DNA of 54,638 nt from JBKEAJ01 sp047972135 (GTDB lineage Bacteria; Bacteroidota; Bacteroidia; Bacteroidales; Prolixibacteraceae), in assembly GCA_047972135.1 (NCBI GenBank), contig JBKEAJ010000009.1, positions 1-54,638 of the forward strand, read 5' to 3'. Below, piece by piece: positions 1-9,512 of the stretch (position 1 is its first letter; each line of letters starts with the position of its first letter). Under the pieces are notes generated by a model. It was given only the letters and a program-made list of their open reading frames with translations. It ran no database searches and was not told the origin of the DNA. The position numbers and the translations under genes are program-made.

Positions 1-357
1 GAATTGCGCTTTGAATACTTATTGAAATTTGACAATGCGATGATATCTTTTCTCAGAAAAAGGGATATGCTTGCAGAGTTTGAAATTAATTGGGAATTTG
101 GACATGAGACCGACCAAATCATGGTTATCAGTCGAGGTTTGTCGTTGTTTATATTTAATTTCAGTCCTAATAATTCATACCCCGATTATGGAATCTATGC
201 ACAGCAGGGTAAATATCGTATTGAGCTAAACAGCGACTCTCCAAAATTTGGGGGACATGGCAGGATAGACGACAGTATTGACTATCATACCAACGAGCAT
301 GGTTATTTGATGCTTTATCTTCCGAGCAGGACAGGCATAGTACTAGAGAGAAAATAA
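1..357 (+). CDS. glgB: 1,4-alpha-glucan branching enzyme, C-terminal fragment (5' end outside window)
   Basis: This is the last 118 codons of a gene that enters from the left edge; the reading frame is open from base 1. The residues resemble the C-terminal all-beta domain of eukaryote-like GH13 branching enzymes: a LFIFNFSPNNSYPDYGI strand pair, then GKYRIELNSDSPKFGGHGRID, and the terminal LYLPSRTGIVL. That domain follows the catalytic barrel, so the active site lies outside the window. The enzyme makes alpha-1,6 branches in glycogen in the cytosol. A TTG near base 4 could be mistaken for a start, but homology continues upstream, so I treat the gene as truncated by the window and not as a small protein. 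Confidence 0.82.
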   Translation, partial: ELRFEYLLKFDNAMISFLRKRDMLAEFEINWEFGHETDQIMVISRGLSLFIFNFSPNNSYPDYGIYAQQGKYRIELNSDSPKFGGHGRIDDSIDYHTNEHGYLMLYLPSRTGIVLERK

Positions 358-413
358 AAATTAGAAGGCAAAATAATGGGAATTGTAAAGGAGCCAAAAA
401 GGAATTGATTTCG

Positions 414-1235
414 ATGATTAAATATATAATACTAATACTTGCTATATATGGTTTTACTGTTCATTCTATAAATGCCCAAGACAAGATAGACAAGGAGCTG
501 GTAGTGAAGCTGGTGAACAAGCTTAGAAGCGAGGCTTGCAAGTGTGGGACTGATAAGATGCCAGCAGTGGAGCAAGTTGTATGGGACGATTCGTTGGTGG
601 AAGTTGCCCGCTACCAGTCGGACTATATGGCAGAGATAAACACCCTAAGCCACGAAGGAAGAAACGGAACGACTCCTGCACAACGCGCAGACTTGTTCAG
701 TTACAAATATCTGAGTATCGGCGAGAATGTTGCAAAAGGCAATATGAGTATTCCTGCAGTAATAGAGGCATGGCGAAATAGTCCGGGGCACTGCAGAAAC
801 ATGATGAACAGGAGGTTCAACTCAATAGCCGTAAGCCGCACGGGAGATTATTGGACTATGGTTTTGGCAAAGCCTTACAATCCAGACACATCTGTAGACA
901 TTGATTACATACTTGTTGAGGGACTTATCAAAAAATTAGGCAAAACGGAGCTTCAAAATTCAGCAATAATCAACGAAGTGGCTGCACAATGCTTGCAGCA
1001 TGACAGCGAAAAGCAGGCGGAACGGAGTATTGTTGACAAAGCCTTACAAGATGCGGGCTATGGCAAGTATAAAACGGTATTGATATATTTTGGAACAGGC
1101 GATTATACCCCCGACAAGCTGATAGAGCAGTTTAACTCGGGGTGGAATTTCAAAAACAATCTTCCCAAGACCTCAATCAGCAACTTTGGCATAGCTAATT
1201 TGGGAAAATCGTGGTTGATTATTTTAGTTGGATGA
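414..1235 (+). CDS. secreted CAP/SCP-domain protein
   Basis: I place the start at the ATG at 414, preceded by an AAAAGG ribosome-binding stretch; a TTG three codons earlier is less likely. The first 20 or so residues form a signal peptide ending near INAQ. Residues about 25-160 match the CAP (SCP/PR-1-like) fold: LVEVARYQSDYMAEI, then SHEGRNG, IGENVAKGN, and AWRNSPGHCRNMMN, which are the usual CAP signature blocks. The last 100 residues are a separate domain I do not recognise. CAP proteins are extracytoplasmic; their role in Bacteroidetes is unknown. The stop codon lies inside a dispersed repeat (1230-1280) that runs up to the next start codon. Confidence 0.72.
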   Translation: MIKYIILILAIYGFTVHSINAQDKIDKELVVKLVNKLRSEACKCGTDKMPAVEQVVWDDSLVEVARYQSDYMAEINTLSHEGRNGTTPAQRADLFSYKYLSIGENVAKGNMSIPAVIEAWRNSPGHCRNMMNRRFNSIAVSRTGDYWTMVLAKPYNPDTSVDIDYILVEGLIKKLGKTELQNSAIINEVAAQCLQHDSEKQAERSIVDKALQDAGYGKYKTVLIYFGTGDYTPDKLIEQFNSGWNFKNNLPKTSISNFGIANLGKSWLIILVG

Positions 1236-1280
1236 TTAAAAACAGTAAAAGCATAAAGCTTATTGCGAAATTAGGAACAC
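1230..1280 (+). repeat. start-abutting dispersed repeat, copy 1 (short form)
   Basis: The sequence GATGATTAAAAACAGTAAAA followed by GCATAAAGC and TTATTGCGAAATTAGGAACAC runs directly into the ATG at 1281. It matches copies at 16360-16424 (+), 49251-49315 (-) and 52632-52695 (-), but lacks the middle CTATAGCTTACAG part. It provides the stop codon of the CAP gene (TGA at 1233) and the leader of the GH3 gene. Confidence 0.75.
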
Positions 1281-3917
1281 ATGAAAAAAATATATACCAT
1301 TTTATTTTTAGGAGTACTTATCCTAACGAGCTTACATGCACAAGATAAATATCCTTTTCAAAACTCAAGTCTTTCCGTAGATGAGCGTGTAGCCGATTTG
1401 CTGTCACGCCTGAGCTTAGATGAGAAAATATCTCAAACTCTCTACAACTCTCCTGCCATAGAACGATTGGATATTCCGGCGTATAACTGGTGGAATGAGT
1501 GTTTGCACGGAGTTGCGAGGGCTGGCTATGCGACAGTCTTTCCTCAGTCTATTTCAATAGCAGCGTCGTGGGATAGAGCATTGCTTTTTGATGTTGCAAC
1601 AGCAATATCCGATGAAGCACGAGCGAAGCACCATGAGTTTGTTCGCCAAGGCGAGCGTGGCATTTATCAAGGATTGACTTTTTGGTCACCCAATATCAAT
1701 ATCTTTCGCGACCCTAGATGGGGGCGAGGGCACGAGACCTATGGTGAAGATCCTTACCTGACGGGGCAGATGGGAACAGCATTTGTAAAGGGCTTGCAAG
1801 GCGACGACGATAAATATCTAAAAGTGATAGCAACTGCAAAGCACTATGCAGTGCATTCGGGGCCTGAGCCATTACGCCATGAGTTCGACGTTGATGTGAG
1901 CGAGCGAGATTTATATGAGACCTACCTACCTGCATTTCGTGATTTAGTGGTTGACGGCGGTGTTTACTCGGTCATGGGCGCCTACAATCGTTTCAGGGGC
2001 GATGCTTGTTGTGCTCACCATAATTTGTTTGATATACTTCGCAACAAGTGGGGCTTCAAAGGCTATATAGTTTCCGATTGCTGGGCGATTGCCGACTTTT
2101 GGCAATTCCACAAAATTGTCCCCGATGCAGGATCTGCATCTGCATTGGCAGTAAAAGAGGGCTGTGATTTGAACTGCGGAGTTTCCTACAAATCTCTTGA
2201 TGAAGCTATTGAAAAAGGTTTGATAAGTGAAAAAGACATTAATATTGTAGTAAAACGCTTACTGGAAGCTCGTTTCAGACTAGGCATGTTCGATTCTGAA
2301 ACAGAAGTTGCATATTCCCGCATCCCTTTTTCCGTCAATGACAGTCCTGCCCACGACCGCTTGGCACGTCAGGCAGCACAGGAGAGTATCGTGCTATTAA
2401 AAAACAAAAACAAGACCCTTCCTTTTCCCAAAAACCTGAAAACGATTGCCGTCATCGGGCCAAATGCCAACGATATTCAGTCGCTGTGGGGTAATTATAA
2501 TGGTGTGCCTAGTCACCCCGTTACAGTGTTGAAGGGAATCCAAAATAAACTATCTCCGCAAACTGATATTCAGTATGTTCAAGGCTGCAACTTGGCCGAG
2601 GGAGTACCGCAGATGGAAGCAATACCTTCAATATATCTGCAAACTCCTGACGGGAAGCAAGGGTTGAAAGGGGAATATTTTAATAATATCAATTGGGAAG
2701 GTAAGCCTCTATTTACTCAAACCGATGATAATATTGATTTTGTATGGGACATCGGCACTCCCGACCCACGACTCGAAACAGGGCTGTTCAGCATTAGGTG
2801 GACAGGCTATATAACAGCTCCCCAAACAGGCAGATACTACTTTAGTGATTGGGGAAAACCATTTATGACAATCAAAATTGGCGACGACAAAGAAATAGGA
2901 GGAAACAACGAGCACCATGCTCAGATAAGGCAACATACGGTAGACATGGTGGCAGGCGAGCAGTACAAGTTGGAAATTAAATATCAGAATTATTACGGCG
3001 ATGCTACGGCTCGTCTTTTATGGGCAATACCACAAAGCAACATGTTGCAAAACGCCGTCGAGGCAGCAAAGAAATCCGATGCCGTCGTTCTTGTTCTGGG
3101 GCTGAACGAACGTATGGAAGGAGAGGAAATGAAAGTGAAAATTGAAGGTTTTGCAGGAGGCGACCGCACATCCTTAGACCTTCCGAAAAGCCAAATAGAA
3201 TTGATGAAAGCTATTGTGGCCGTGGGCAAGCCCGTAGCACTTGTATTAATCAACGGAAGTGCTTTGTCAATAAACTGGGCAGCAGATAATGTCCCTGCAA
3301 TCCTGACAGCAGGTTATCCTGGTCAGCAAGGTGGCAACGCCGTTGCGGATGTACTTTTTGGCGATTACAATCCGGCAGGAAGACTTCCTGTAACATATTA
3401 TAAATCGGTTGACCAACTTCCGCCATTTGAGGATTATGATATGAAAGGTCGCACTTACCGCTACTTCACCCAAGAGCCTCTTTTTCCTTTTGGGTTTGGT
3501 ATGAGCTACACCAAATTTGAATATTCAAATCTGAAAATTTCGGAAAACAATACGACTGACGGGGACGTAAGTGTTTCAGTCGATGTCAGCAATATAGGAG
3601 CTATGGACGGCGACGAAGTTGTACAGCTATATATTACAGATGAAGAAGCAAGCACAGCACGTCCCACACGTCAGCTTGAAGGCTTTGAGCGCATACATAT
3701 TAAACGAGGAGAGACAAAGACTGTGGGTTTCAATCTCAGTCAGCGTCAACTGTCGCTGATAAACGACAAAGACAAACGGGTGGTCGAGCCCGGCTGGTTT
3801 ACGCTTTCTGTTGGCGGCGAGCAGCCCGGATTTACAGGACACTGCGACTCAGAAACAACCAGTACACTAAGCGGTCGTTTTGTATTAAAAGGTGCAATGG
3901 TAGAACTTAACAAATAA
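1281..3917 (+). CDS. GH3 glycoside hydrolase with PA14 insertion (beta-glucosidase/xylosidase type)
   Basis: 878 residues. A signal peptide (residues 1-20) ends in LHAQ, so the enzyme is exported, probably periplasmic. The GH3 N-terminal barrel spans about 30-330; the nucleophile is Asp266 in YIVSDCWA, and the substrate-pocket segment KHYAVHSGPEPLRH lies at 187-200. The GH3 C-terminal domain (about 370-720) is split by a PA14 beta-barrel at about 460-585 (GLKGEYFNN ... SIRWTGYI ... YKLEIKYQNYYGDA), an insertion known to shape the active site in some GH3 enzymes. A fibronectin-III-like domain closes the protein. The exact substrate cannot be told from sequence; family members remove terminal beta-glucose or beta-xylose. 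The reading frame ends four bases before the convergent GT32 gene. Confidence 0.9.
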   Translation: MKKIYTILFLGVLILTSLHAQDKYPFQNSSLSVDERVADLLSRLSLDEKISQTLYNSPAIERLDIPAYNWWNECLHGVARAGYATVFPQSISIAASWDRALLFDVATAISDEARAKHHEFVRQGERGIYQGLTFWSPNINIFRDPRWGRGHETYGEDPYLTGQMGTAFVKGLQGDDDKYLKVIATAKHYAVHSGPEPLRHEFDVDVSERDLYETYLPAFRDLVVDGGVYSVMGAYNRFRGDACCAHHNLFDILRNKWGFKGYIVSDCWAIADFWQFHKIVPDAGSASALAVKEGCDLNCGVSYKSLDEAIEKGLISEKDINIVVKRLLEARFRLGMFDSETEVAYSRIPFSVNDSPAHDRLARQAAQESIVLLKNKNKTLPFPKNLKTIAVIGPNANDIQSLWGNYNGVPSHPVTVLKGIQNKLSPQTDIQYVQGCNLAEGVPQMEAIPSIYLQTPDGKQGLKGEYFNNINWEGKPLFTQTDDNIDFVWDIGTPDPRLETGLFSIRWTGYITAPQTGRYYFSDWGKPFMTIKIGDDKEIGGNNEHHAQIRQHTVDMVAGEQYKLEIKYQNYYGDATARLLWAIPQSNMLQNAVEAAKKSDAVVLVLGLNERMEGEEMKVKIEGFAGGDRTSLDLPKSQIELMKAIVAVGKPVALVLINGSALSINWAADNVPAILTAGYPGQQGGNAVADVLFGDYNPAGRLPVTYYKSVDQLPPFEDYDMKGRTYRYFTQEPLFPFGFGMSYTKFEYSNLKISENNTTDGDVSVSVDVSNIGAMDGDEVVQLYITDEEASTARPTRQLEGFERIHIKRGETKTVGFNLSQRQLSLINDKDKRVVEPGWFTLSVGGEQPGFTGHCDSETTSTLSGRFVLKGAMVELNK

Positions 3918-3921
3918 TCAT

Positions 3922-4614
3922 TTATTTGTTTGCAATAGTAGCCATTTTCTCGGAGTCAATAACGGGAGTATTCTTTGAGATTTTTTTCCAATGAAGATTC
4001 TTTCGAGAAAGTTTGTACAAGAATGTTTTACTCATAAAAAAACTAAACTGCACTTTTCCCTCATAATTATCCCCCATCAAACGGTAATTGATATCCGGAT
4101 TCTCTTCCAAACATTCTCTCACCGCTTTTGTAAAAGCAGTTGGGCCTGTCATTTGGTGGGTATCGTGGGGAAAACGATTGTTTTTCAGGTTATCAACAAT
4201 TATTTCGAGAGTTCTTTTCAGAAAAGGATGTCCAGCTTCAAAAAATAGAGCATATTGAATAAAAAACCGTTCATCCTTTGTTTCATAGGAGATAACAGCA
4301 CTATCCTTCGAAGATATGAAGCTATCAATCTTTTTTAGAATCCTACTGTCAACATCCAAATAGACTCCTCCTTTCTTATACAAGATGGCATAACGGAAAA
4401 AATCAGCTTTTGCAGCACCAATATTCAGGCACTGAAACAATGCAAAATACTCTCTCCCAAAGCAATCTCGAATAAAATCATTCATCCTTTTATCATCGTA
4501 GAACTCATACTTATAGTTAGGATTTCTTTTTTTTAATCGACTTATATGCCATCTAAATATGAGCGGCAGTTTGGAGGTCTTGAATGTTTGATATATTACT
4601 TTGGGGATAGCCAT
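3922..4614 (-). CDS. GT32-type glycosyltransferase (OCH1/capsule-type)
   Basis: 230 residues. The opening IPKVIYQTFK and the core NIGAAKADFFRYAILYKKGG-VYLDVDS are the hallmarks of glycosyltransferase family 32, with the nucleotide-sugar/metal DxD at Asp87-Val-Asp89. Such enzymes add a hexose to a cell-surface glycan at the cytosolic face of the membrane. No signal peptide or membrane helix is seen. It is the first of several glycan genes running to 11880 but stands alone at the convergent end with the GH3 gene; donor and acceptor cannot be predicted. Confidence 0.82.
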   Translation of the reverse strand: MAIPKVIYQTFKTSKLPLIFRWHISRLKKRNPNYKYEFYDDKRMNDFIRDCFGREYFALFQCLNIGAAKADFFRYAILYKKGGVYLDVDSRILKKIDSFISSKDSAVISYETKDERFFIQYALFFEAGHPFLKRTLEIIVDNLKNNRFPHDTHQMTGPTAFTKAVRECLEENPDINYRLMGDNYEGKVQFSFFMSKTFLYKLSRKNLHWKKISKNTPVIDSEKMATIANK

Positions 4615-4660
4615 TATAGTTCTATTTTAATCGGCTAAAGATACAAAAAAATGAGTGCTA

Positions 4661-5416
4661 CTAAAATCTAAATCTACCAAAAATCAGTTTCATCGTAAAT
4701 ATTTTCATATTATCAGCCCCTTTAATATCGATACGATGGACTTCGTATTTATTTCTGAAAGGATACGAGTCTATCTTATTTCCAATGCGTAGGGCACAAT
4801 CAATCTTATATTTTTCTAGTATATCAAAAAATTGCTGATTATTTTCCTTTGGATACTTCCCAAAGGGATACGCTAATACTTTACTGTATGGCAGACCACT
4901 ATTCTCCATACTCCTGATGTTTGCCTCAATATCCTCGTCTACTTCATTAAGCGAGATATTACGGAAATTTTGGTGACTATGAGAGTGTAAGGCAAACTCT
5001 ATATGATTGATATCAACCGTGTGCAGCTCCTCAAAACCCATTTTATCATCGTCGGCTTCCAACTGAGCTGTCGGCAAAAATATTGTTGCTTTTAAGTTGT
5101 ATTTCTTCAAAAGAGGAATGAGATATTCCTTGTTGTTTCTATATCCGTCATCAAAGGTTAGTATTATTTTCTTTTTTAGGGATTCATTCTCCTCAAGCTC
5201 TCTGAAAAATAGCGTTTTGTAGCCTTTGTTTTTCAAATATCTGAACTGTTTGTCCAATTCTTCGACAGATACGGTCAAGTTTTTATCAGCTTGGGGCAGC
5301 ACATGGTGGTACATCAATATGGGCAATCGTTTTCTTGGGCACAAGTGTAAATACAATCTGAGATAGATTATAATAAACACGACAACAGCAAATATAGGAA
5401 TCAGTATGTAAATCAT
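4661..5416 (-). CDS. membrane-anchored polysaccharide deacetylase (NodB/CE4)
   Basis: I choose the ATG at 5416 (251 residues); the frame stays open to a TTG at 5515, but a TAnnTTTG promoter box for this strand lies at 5434-5441, inside that extension. An N-terminal hydrophobic helix (residues 2-24) anchors the protein. The NodB domain follows: TFDDGY at 87-92 with the catalytic and metal-binding Asp pair, HSHSH at 144-148 giving the metal histidines, and YPFGKY at 183-188. Family members remove N- or O-acetyl groups from surface polysaccharides or peptidoglycan. The neighbouring glycosyltransferases suggest that it edits a surface glycan, but this is inference. Confidence 0.85.
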   Translation of the reverse strand: MIYILIPIFAVVVFIIIYLRLYLHLCPRKRLPILMYHHVLPQADKNLTVSVEELDKQFRYLKNKGYKTLFFRELEENESLKKKIILTFDDGYRNNKEYLIPLLKKYNLKATIFLPTAQLEADDDKMGFEELHTVDINHIEFALHSHSHQNFRNISLNEVDEDIEANIRSMENSGLPYSKVLAYPFGKYPKENNQQFFDILEKYKIDCALRIGNKIDSYPFRNKYEVHRIDIKGADNMKIFTMKLIFGRFRF

Positions 5417-5433
5417 ATCTTCAATTATTATGA

Positions 5434-5441
5434 CAAAAATA
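5434..5441 (-). promoter_or_regulatory. -7 box TAnnTTTG for the deacetylase gene
   Basis: On the minus strand the sequence reads TATTTTTG, fitting the Bacteroidetes -7 consensus. It ends 18 bases before the ATG at 5416 and supports that start. No clear -33 TTTG is visible. Confidence 0.4.
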
Positions 5442-5493
5442 ATTGATTTACTCTCAATTATCCAATTTATCAAGCCAATTACAGAGTTTTTTA

Positions 5494-5501
5494 TAACTTT
5501 G
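5494..5501 (+). promoter_or_regulatory. -7 box TAnnTTTG for the 5525 gene
   Basis: TAACTTTG lies 23 bases before the ATG at 5525 and fits the Bacteroidetes sigma-factor -7 element. It is divergent from the box at 5434-5441, so the 108-base gap between the two start codons would hold back-to-back promoters. Confidence 0.5.
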
Positions 5502-5524
5502 GCCACATCTAACAAGTATACAAA

Positions 5525-6397
5525 ATGGTTATCACATATTTAGTTTTTGGAACTGACAATTCAAATTACGGTCAGGCGATTTTTTCGATTTTATCGTTTT
5601 TATCTCAAACTAATGACAATGATAAAGTAGCAGTTGTAAGCGACCATCCGGAGAAGTTTTCTTTCTTATCGGATAGAATTATTGTAATTGGTATCAATGA
5701 GGAGAAGCTCACTGAATGGAAAGGCAAATATCAATTCTTTTGGAGAGTTAAAATCAAAACACTCCAGTTGGTTACTTCTAAATACGAAAATCACTCAATA
5801 TTATATCTCGACTCGGATACTTTCTTGTTTGGAAGTCTTGACAGGATTAAATCTTGTCTTGACGAAGGAATTAATCTGATGCACACAAACGAGGGTAAAC
5901 TTAGTAAGTTAGCATCAAAGACAGAACGAAAAATGTGGAGTCAAGTTAAGAATCGTGATTACGCAGGAATAACAATTGACCCAGATACATGTATGTGGAA
6001 TGCTGGAGTTGTAGCTGTATCGCACAAAAACATAGACAAGCTGGACTTAGCACTTGATATATGCGACAGCATGTGTGCCGAAAAAGTTACTCCTAGACTT
6101 ATAGAGCAATTTGCCTTTTCTGTTGCAATGGGGGCAGGAGTGAGATTAATAGCTGCAGAAAATGAAATTGGTCATTATTGGGGCAATAAGGGGATGTGGA
6201 ACAATAAGATACAAGACTTTATCTACGACAGCTATATGAATGGACTAAGTATTGATGAACAAATAGATAAGGTCAAAAATACGGAATTCAATAAAATACC
6301 AGTAAATATAAAATCATCAAATACCAAGAAGCGACTAAACAATACAATATCAAAAATATTTCCCGATAAATATGCCGTTTATATCCCTAACAAATAG
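5525..6397 (+). CDS. putative nucleotide-sugar glycosyltransferase (GT-A fold, family not assigned)
   Basis: 290 residues, no signal peptide. The N-terminal half has GT-A features: alternating strands, then ILYLDSDTFLFG with a DxD at Asp96-Ser-Asp98, and a later segment DTCMWNAGVVAVSHKN typical of family-8-like or related enzymes, where a WNAG/FNAG loop contacts the donor. I cannot place it in a CAZy family from sequence alone. It is divergent from the polysaccharide deacetylase and sits among other glycan genes, so a role in surface-glycan assembly is likely. The C-terminal 60 residues are Lys/Asn rich and without visible motifs. Confidence 0.6.
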   Translation: MVITYLVFGTDNSNYGQAIFSILSFLSQTNDNDKVAVVSDHPEKFSFLSDRIIVIGINEEKLTEWKGKYQFFWRVKIKTLQLVTSKYENHSILYLDSDTFLFGSLDRIKSCLDEGINLMHTNEGKLSKLASKTERKMWSQVKNRDYAGITIDPDTCMWNAGVVAVSHKNIDKLDLALDICDSMCAEKVTPRLIEQFAFSVAMGAGVRLIAAENEIGHYWGNKGMWNNKIQDFIYDSYMNGLSIDEQIDKVKNTEFNKIPVNIKSSNTKKRLNNTISKIFPDKYAVYIPNK

Positions 6398-6543
6398 ACA
6401 GCTCACTTGAGAATTCCCTACAAATTTCTTCCGTTTTATCTGTCGAAAAACTTCCACAGTGACAATTTATTTTGCAATATCATAAATTGCTTAACTATAA
6501 AATTAGAACATTAAAGTAGCCATCCATTAAAATAAAGATCATA

Positions 6544-6747
6544 CTATGGAAGTTCTATCTTAAAAGATGAATTTTGATCTAAAACATAGTGTATACAATT
6601 TTTAAAACTATATTTATAAACAATATCAGCTGGAAGTTCCTTATACTGCGATTTTATAAAATCACTCAATTCATTCATATCTCTATTTGACAAAACAAAT
6701 ATATTGTCAGCATAATAGAAACCTTCATTCTTTATTTTGCAATTCAT
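6544..6747 (-). CDS. small hypothetical protein overlapping the GT2 gene end
   Basis: 67 codons with an ATG at 6747 that lies inside the last codons of the upstream GT2 gene (23-base overlap), the arrangement of a translationally coupled small gene. The protein (MNCKIKNEGFYYADNIFVL...) has no signal peptide or recognisable motif and is rich in Asn, Lys and Tyr. It may instead be the displaced tail of a once longer protein. I do not recognise it. Confidence 0.35.
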   Translation of the reverse strand: MNCKIKNEGFYYADNIFVLSNRDMNELSDFIKSQYKELPADIVYKYSFKNCIHYVLDQNSSFKIELP

Positions 6748-7483
6748 AGAGTTTTGAGTACTTCAACAGTGTATAAAAAGCTGCTGTTTTAGCAATATAA
6801 TAACCAACCAATCCATCTAAAAACCCTAGTCTAAGCACATAAGTTTTGAAAAATTGGAACTTCGGTTTTATGTACATCGTCAAAAAAGATGCCTTCTTTC
6901 CCTTTTCGTACATCTTTTGAGCCATCATACTCGTGTATACGTTAGTTTTGTCGATATGATGATTAATATTCCTATAAGTATAATGGGTAATAGTCCCGTT
7001 TAAACGTCCTTTGTTATTTGCTTTAGTGATAAACTTCTCATGTACAATATCTTCCGAATATTTTGCATAGCCTTTCATAAATAGTCTCTCTCTGAACGTT
7101 TTTCCCCAACCTCCATATTTTAGTATCTTTCCCAAAAAGAAGGTGTGTAACTCCGAATTATAAACCTTCACACTATCATCGCCGCCGCTAACCATTTCAT
7201 AAACAGACTTCTGCAAGAGTTCGTCAAGTACCTCATCAGCATCAACAAATAAAATCCATTTTCCCGAACACCGCTCAATGGTGTAATTCTTTTGTGTCCC
7301 GTAGCCATCGAACTTTCTCTTTAAGAACTTAACTTTCGGGAAGCCTTTACATATTTCTTCTGTTTTATCGGTGGAGTAACTATCAACAATAATTATCTCG
7401 TCAGCTATATTATTTACAGCCTCAAGAGTCCTTTTTATAATTTGCTCCTCGTTATATGTTATAATGGCAACGGATAAATTCAC
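6725..7483 (-). CDS. GT2 glycosyltransferase, WaaE/KdtX-like
   Basis: 252 residues. The start MNLSVAIITYNEEQIIKRTL, the segment IIIVDSYSTDKTEEI and the DxD FVDADEV (Asp81, Asp83) are the signature of the WaaE subgroup of family-2 glycosyltransferases, which add a beta-linked sugar to the lipopolysaccharide inner core. The C-terminal half carries the family's conserved R-x-R-L-F block (FRERLFMKGYAKYSEDIVHE) and an amphipathic end. It acts at the inner face of the cytoplasmic membrane. A TAnnTTTG box lies at 7500-7507 just upstream. Confidence 0.82.
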   Translation of the reverse strand: MNLSVAIITYNEEQIIKRTLEAVNNIADEIIIVDSYSTDKTEEICKGFPKVKFLKRKFDGYGTQKNYTIERCSGKWILFVDADEVLDELLQKSVYEMVSGGDDSVKVYNSELHTFFLGKILKYGGWGKTFRERLFMKGYAKYSEDIVHEKFITKANNKGRLNGTITHYTYRNINHHIDKTNVYTSMMAQKMYEKGKKASFLTMYIKPKFQFFKTYVLRLGFLDGLVGYYIAKTAAFYTLLKYSKLYELQNKE

Positions 7484-7499
7484 TAGTATTTTTTTGATA

Positions 7500-7507
7500 C
7501 AAAGTTA
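7500..7507 (-). promoter_or_regulatory. -7 box TAnnTTTG for the GT2 gene
   Basis: On the minus strand the bases read TAACTTTG, 17 bases before the ATG at 7483. A TTTG lies 22 bases further upstream (7530-7533), close to the expected -33 distance. Confidence 0.45.
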
Positions 7508-7534
7508 TATTATTCGACTTAGTGCATAACAAAA

Positions 7535-9490
7535 TTATTGTGTACTATTTTTGGATAGGTCATAATGCAGGCTAGTTTCTCGTTTTAAAATCATATTTTG
7601 GAATACCTGCATATTTGCTTTTGCAAAGTCTGTCATATCTCTTGCTATATCAGGATGTTGGGCGACATAGTCGGTTTTGTCTCCATCCTTATATTTGTAT
7701 AGCTTTACATCATCATTTTTCATTAAGCAGAAATAATTTGTGTCTATAATGCCGATTTTGTCATCATCATTAAGTATTGCATATTTCCGTTTTTCGTTTA
7801 TCAAATCTACACCCAGTGTATTGTTGATGTATGGTAATCCTAATATTCCCATCAGAGTCGGAAATACGTCAATTTGACTGGCAATATCTGTATATACGTA
7901 TTTATCCTTTATGATATTAGGTGAATAAAATAGTAATGGGACATGAAAATAATTCAATGCGATATCATATTTTGCATTCATCGGAGCTCCGTGGTCTGCA
8001 ACAAATACAAAGACAGTATTATCAAACCAATCTTGTTTGGAGCACGACTGTATAAATTGCCGTAAAGACCAGTCTGCATACTCTACGATTTGTTTTTTAA
8101 TTTCAGTTGTTTTCGGCTTGAAATAATTGGGGACATAATACGGACCATGGTCGCTTATTGTCATCATTGCAACAAAGAAAGGTTTCTTTTTTTCAGCCAA
8201 TTCATTTAGAACCGGCATCGCAAAGCGGAACATATAGTCATCAGGGACACCAAATATTGATCTTATTTCTGAATCTGAATAACTTGTCCAATCAATTATT
8301 TTATTAAAATCGTTTGAAATAAGAGCCCCCTTCACATTATCGAAGTTGCTGTCGTGAGTAGTAAAATAAGTGCTAGTATATCCATTTTCGGCAAGAATCG
8401 TACTTAGCCCGTCGCACCTAAGCATATTTTTCAGAGGATGTTGGCGATATAGTGCTGGGAATGAAAACAACGTTCCAAAGATACCATTAAAAGTGTGCTT
8501 CCCTGCGCTATAGCAATTTTCAAAATAAATACCTTCATTCGACAAGCTGTCTAAGAAAGGGGTTAAGTTGTCTGCATTTCCATGCCGTGTCATTTTTGCG
8601 GCACTCATGCTTTCCATCATAATGAGTACAATATTTGGTTTTATATATGTTTCAGAATTAGAGTTTACAGCCCGTGCAATTGGCGAGATGTAATCGGTTT
8701 TTGTCAATCCCAAATAACTTTGCACATTTTTTATTGCTAGTGCATCATCCATTAAATGAACTTTCATATTGTTGCTACTTTTGCTATCCAGATAGCTACG
8801 CACAAGGGTAAAAACGGGATTCAGACCCAACTTATTTAAAAATGTATTATCCGAAAAATATGCAGTCCCCACTCTTATTGGTGAAGGGGATTTTGTTTGA
8901 ATCTTTCCTCTTATTCCTGCAAATATTGCGGCTAAAAGAATTACTGACAAAGTAACTCTAAGCCACACATTAATAGGTCTAGTTATACTTGTATTCCTAA
9001 AAATCTTTCTCAATATTAAAAACAACAGAATCGCAAGTATCACAAGAGGGACAAGAATCAAGAAGTAACGTGGCTCTTCAAAAATCATTGAAAATACAAT
9101 ACTATAATTATCAAACCATTCAAAAGCTCCCACCGAAAACCTGTCATAAAATTGATTGAAATACGGAATATCTGCGGCAGCAACAATAAAAAACAAAGAA
9201 AAGAATACAGCAATCCAGTAAAACATAATATTATTCACATACTTATTGTCCTTACCAATAATATCACAAATAGACAAAACAAGAGCAGGCATAAACAACA
9301 CATAGCTTGAGACAACAGTGTCAAACCTTAGCCCCATTAAAAAGGATTTAAATATTGTTGACATAGCAACACTGTCAAAATCTAATAAATCAATATTTGA
9401 AAAAAACAATATCAATCTGAAGACACTGAATATTGACAGTACCAACAAATAGGTTTTCAATATTAGTTTCACACTCTTAGTAAGTTTCAT
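7535..9490 (-). CDS. LTA-synthase-like membrane sulfatase-fold phosphoglycerol/phosphoethanolamine transferase
   Basis: 651 residues. Five hydrophobic helices (about 7-29, 58-78, 90-108, 142-160, 178-194) precede a large extracytoplasmic sulfatase-fold domain from about 280. Catalytic features are visible: IVLIMMESMSA with metal-binding Glu293, the nucleophile Thr333 in AGKHTFNG, and the late VFVADHGAP metal pair. Enzymes of this architecture transfer phosphoglycerol or phosphoethanolamine from a phospholipid to a glycan or lipid head group. In a Gram-negative Bacteroidete the target is unlikely to be lipoteichoic acid; a surface glycan or lipid A is more plausible. The surrounding glycosyltransferases favour this. 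Confidence 0.82.
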   Translation of the reverse strand: MKLTKSVKLILKTYLLVLSIFSVFRLILFFSNIDLLDFDSVAMSTIFKSFLMGLRFDTVVSSYVLFMPALVLSICDIIGKDNKYVNNIMFYWIAVFFSLFFIVAAADIPYFNQFYDRFSVGAFEWFDNYSIVFSMIFEEPRYFLILVPLVILAILLFLILRKIFRNTSITRPINVWLRVTLSVILLAAIFAGIRGKIQTKSPSPIRVGTAYFSDNTFLNKLGLNPVFTLVRSYLDSKSSNNMKVHLMDDALAIKNVQSYLGLTKTDYISPIARAVNSNSETYIKPNIVLIMMESMSAAKMTRHGNADNLTPFLDSLSNEGIYFENCYSAGKHTFNGIFGTLFSFPALYRQHPLKNMLRCDGLSTILAENGYTSTYFTTHDSNFDNVKGALISNDFNKIIDWTSYSDSEIRSIFGVPDDYMFRFAMPVLNELAEKKKPFFVAMMTISDHGPYYVPNYFKPKTTEIKKQIVEYADWSLRQFIQSCSKQDWFDNTVFVFVADHGAPMNAKYDIALNYFHVPLLFYSPNIIKDKYVYTDIASQIDVFPTLMGILGLPYINNTLGVDLINEKRKYAILNDDDKIGIIDTNYFCLMKNDDVKLYKYKDGDKTDYVAQHPDIARDMTDFAKANMQVFQNMILKRETSLHYDLSKNSTQ

Positions 9491-9512
9491 ATTACTGCTA
9501 TTTTCTGAAGCA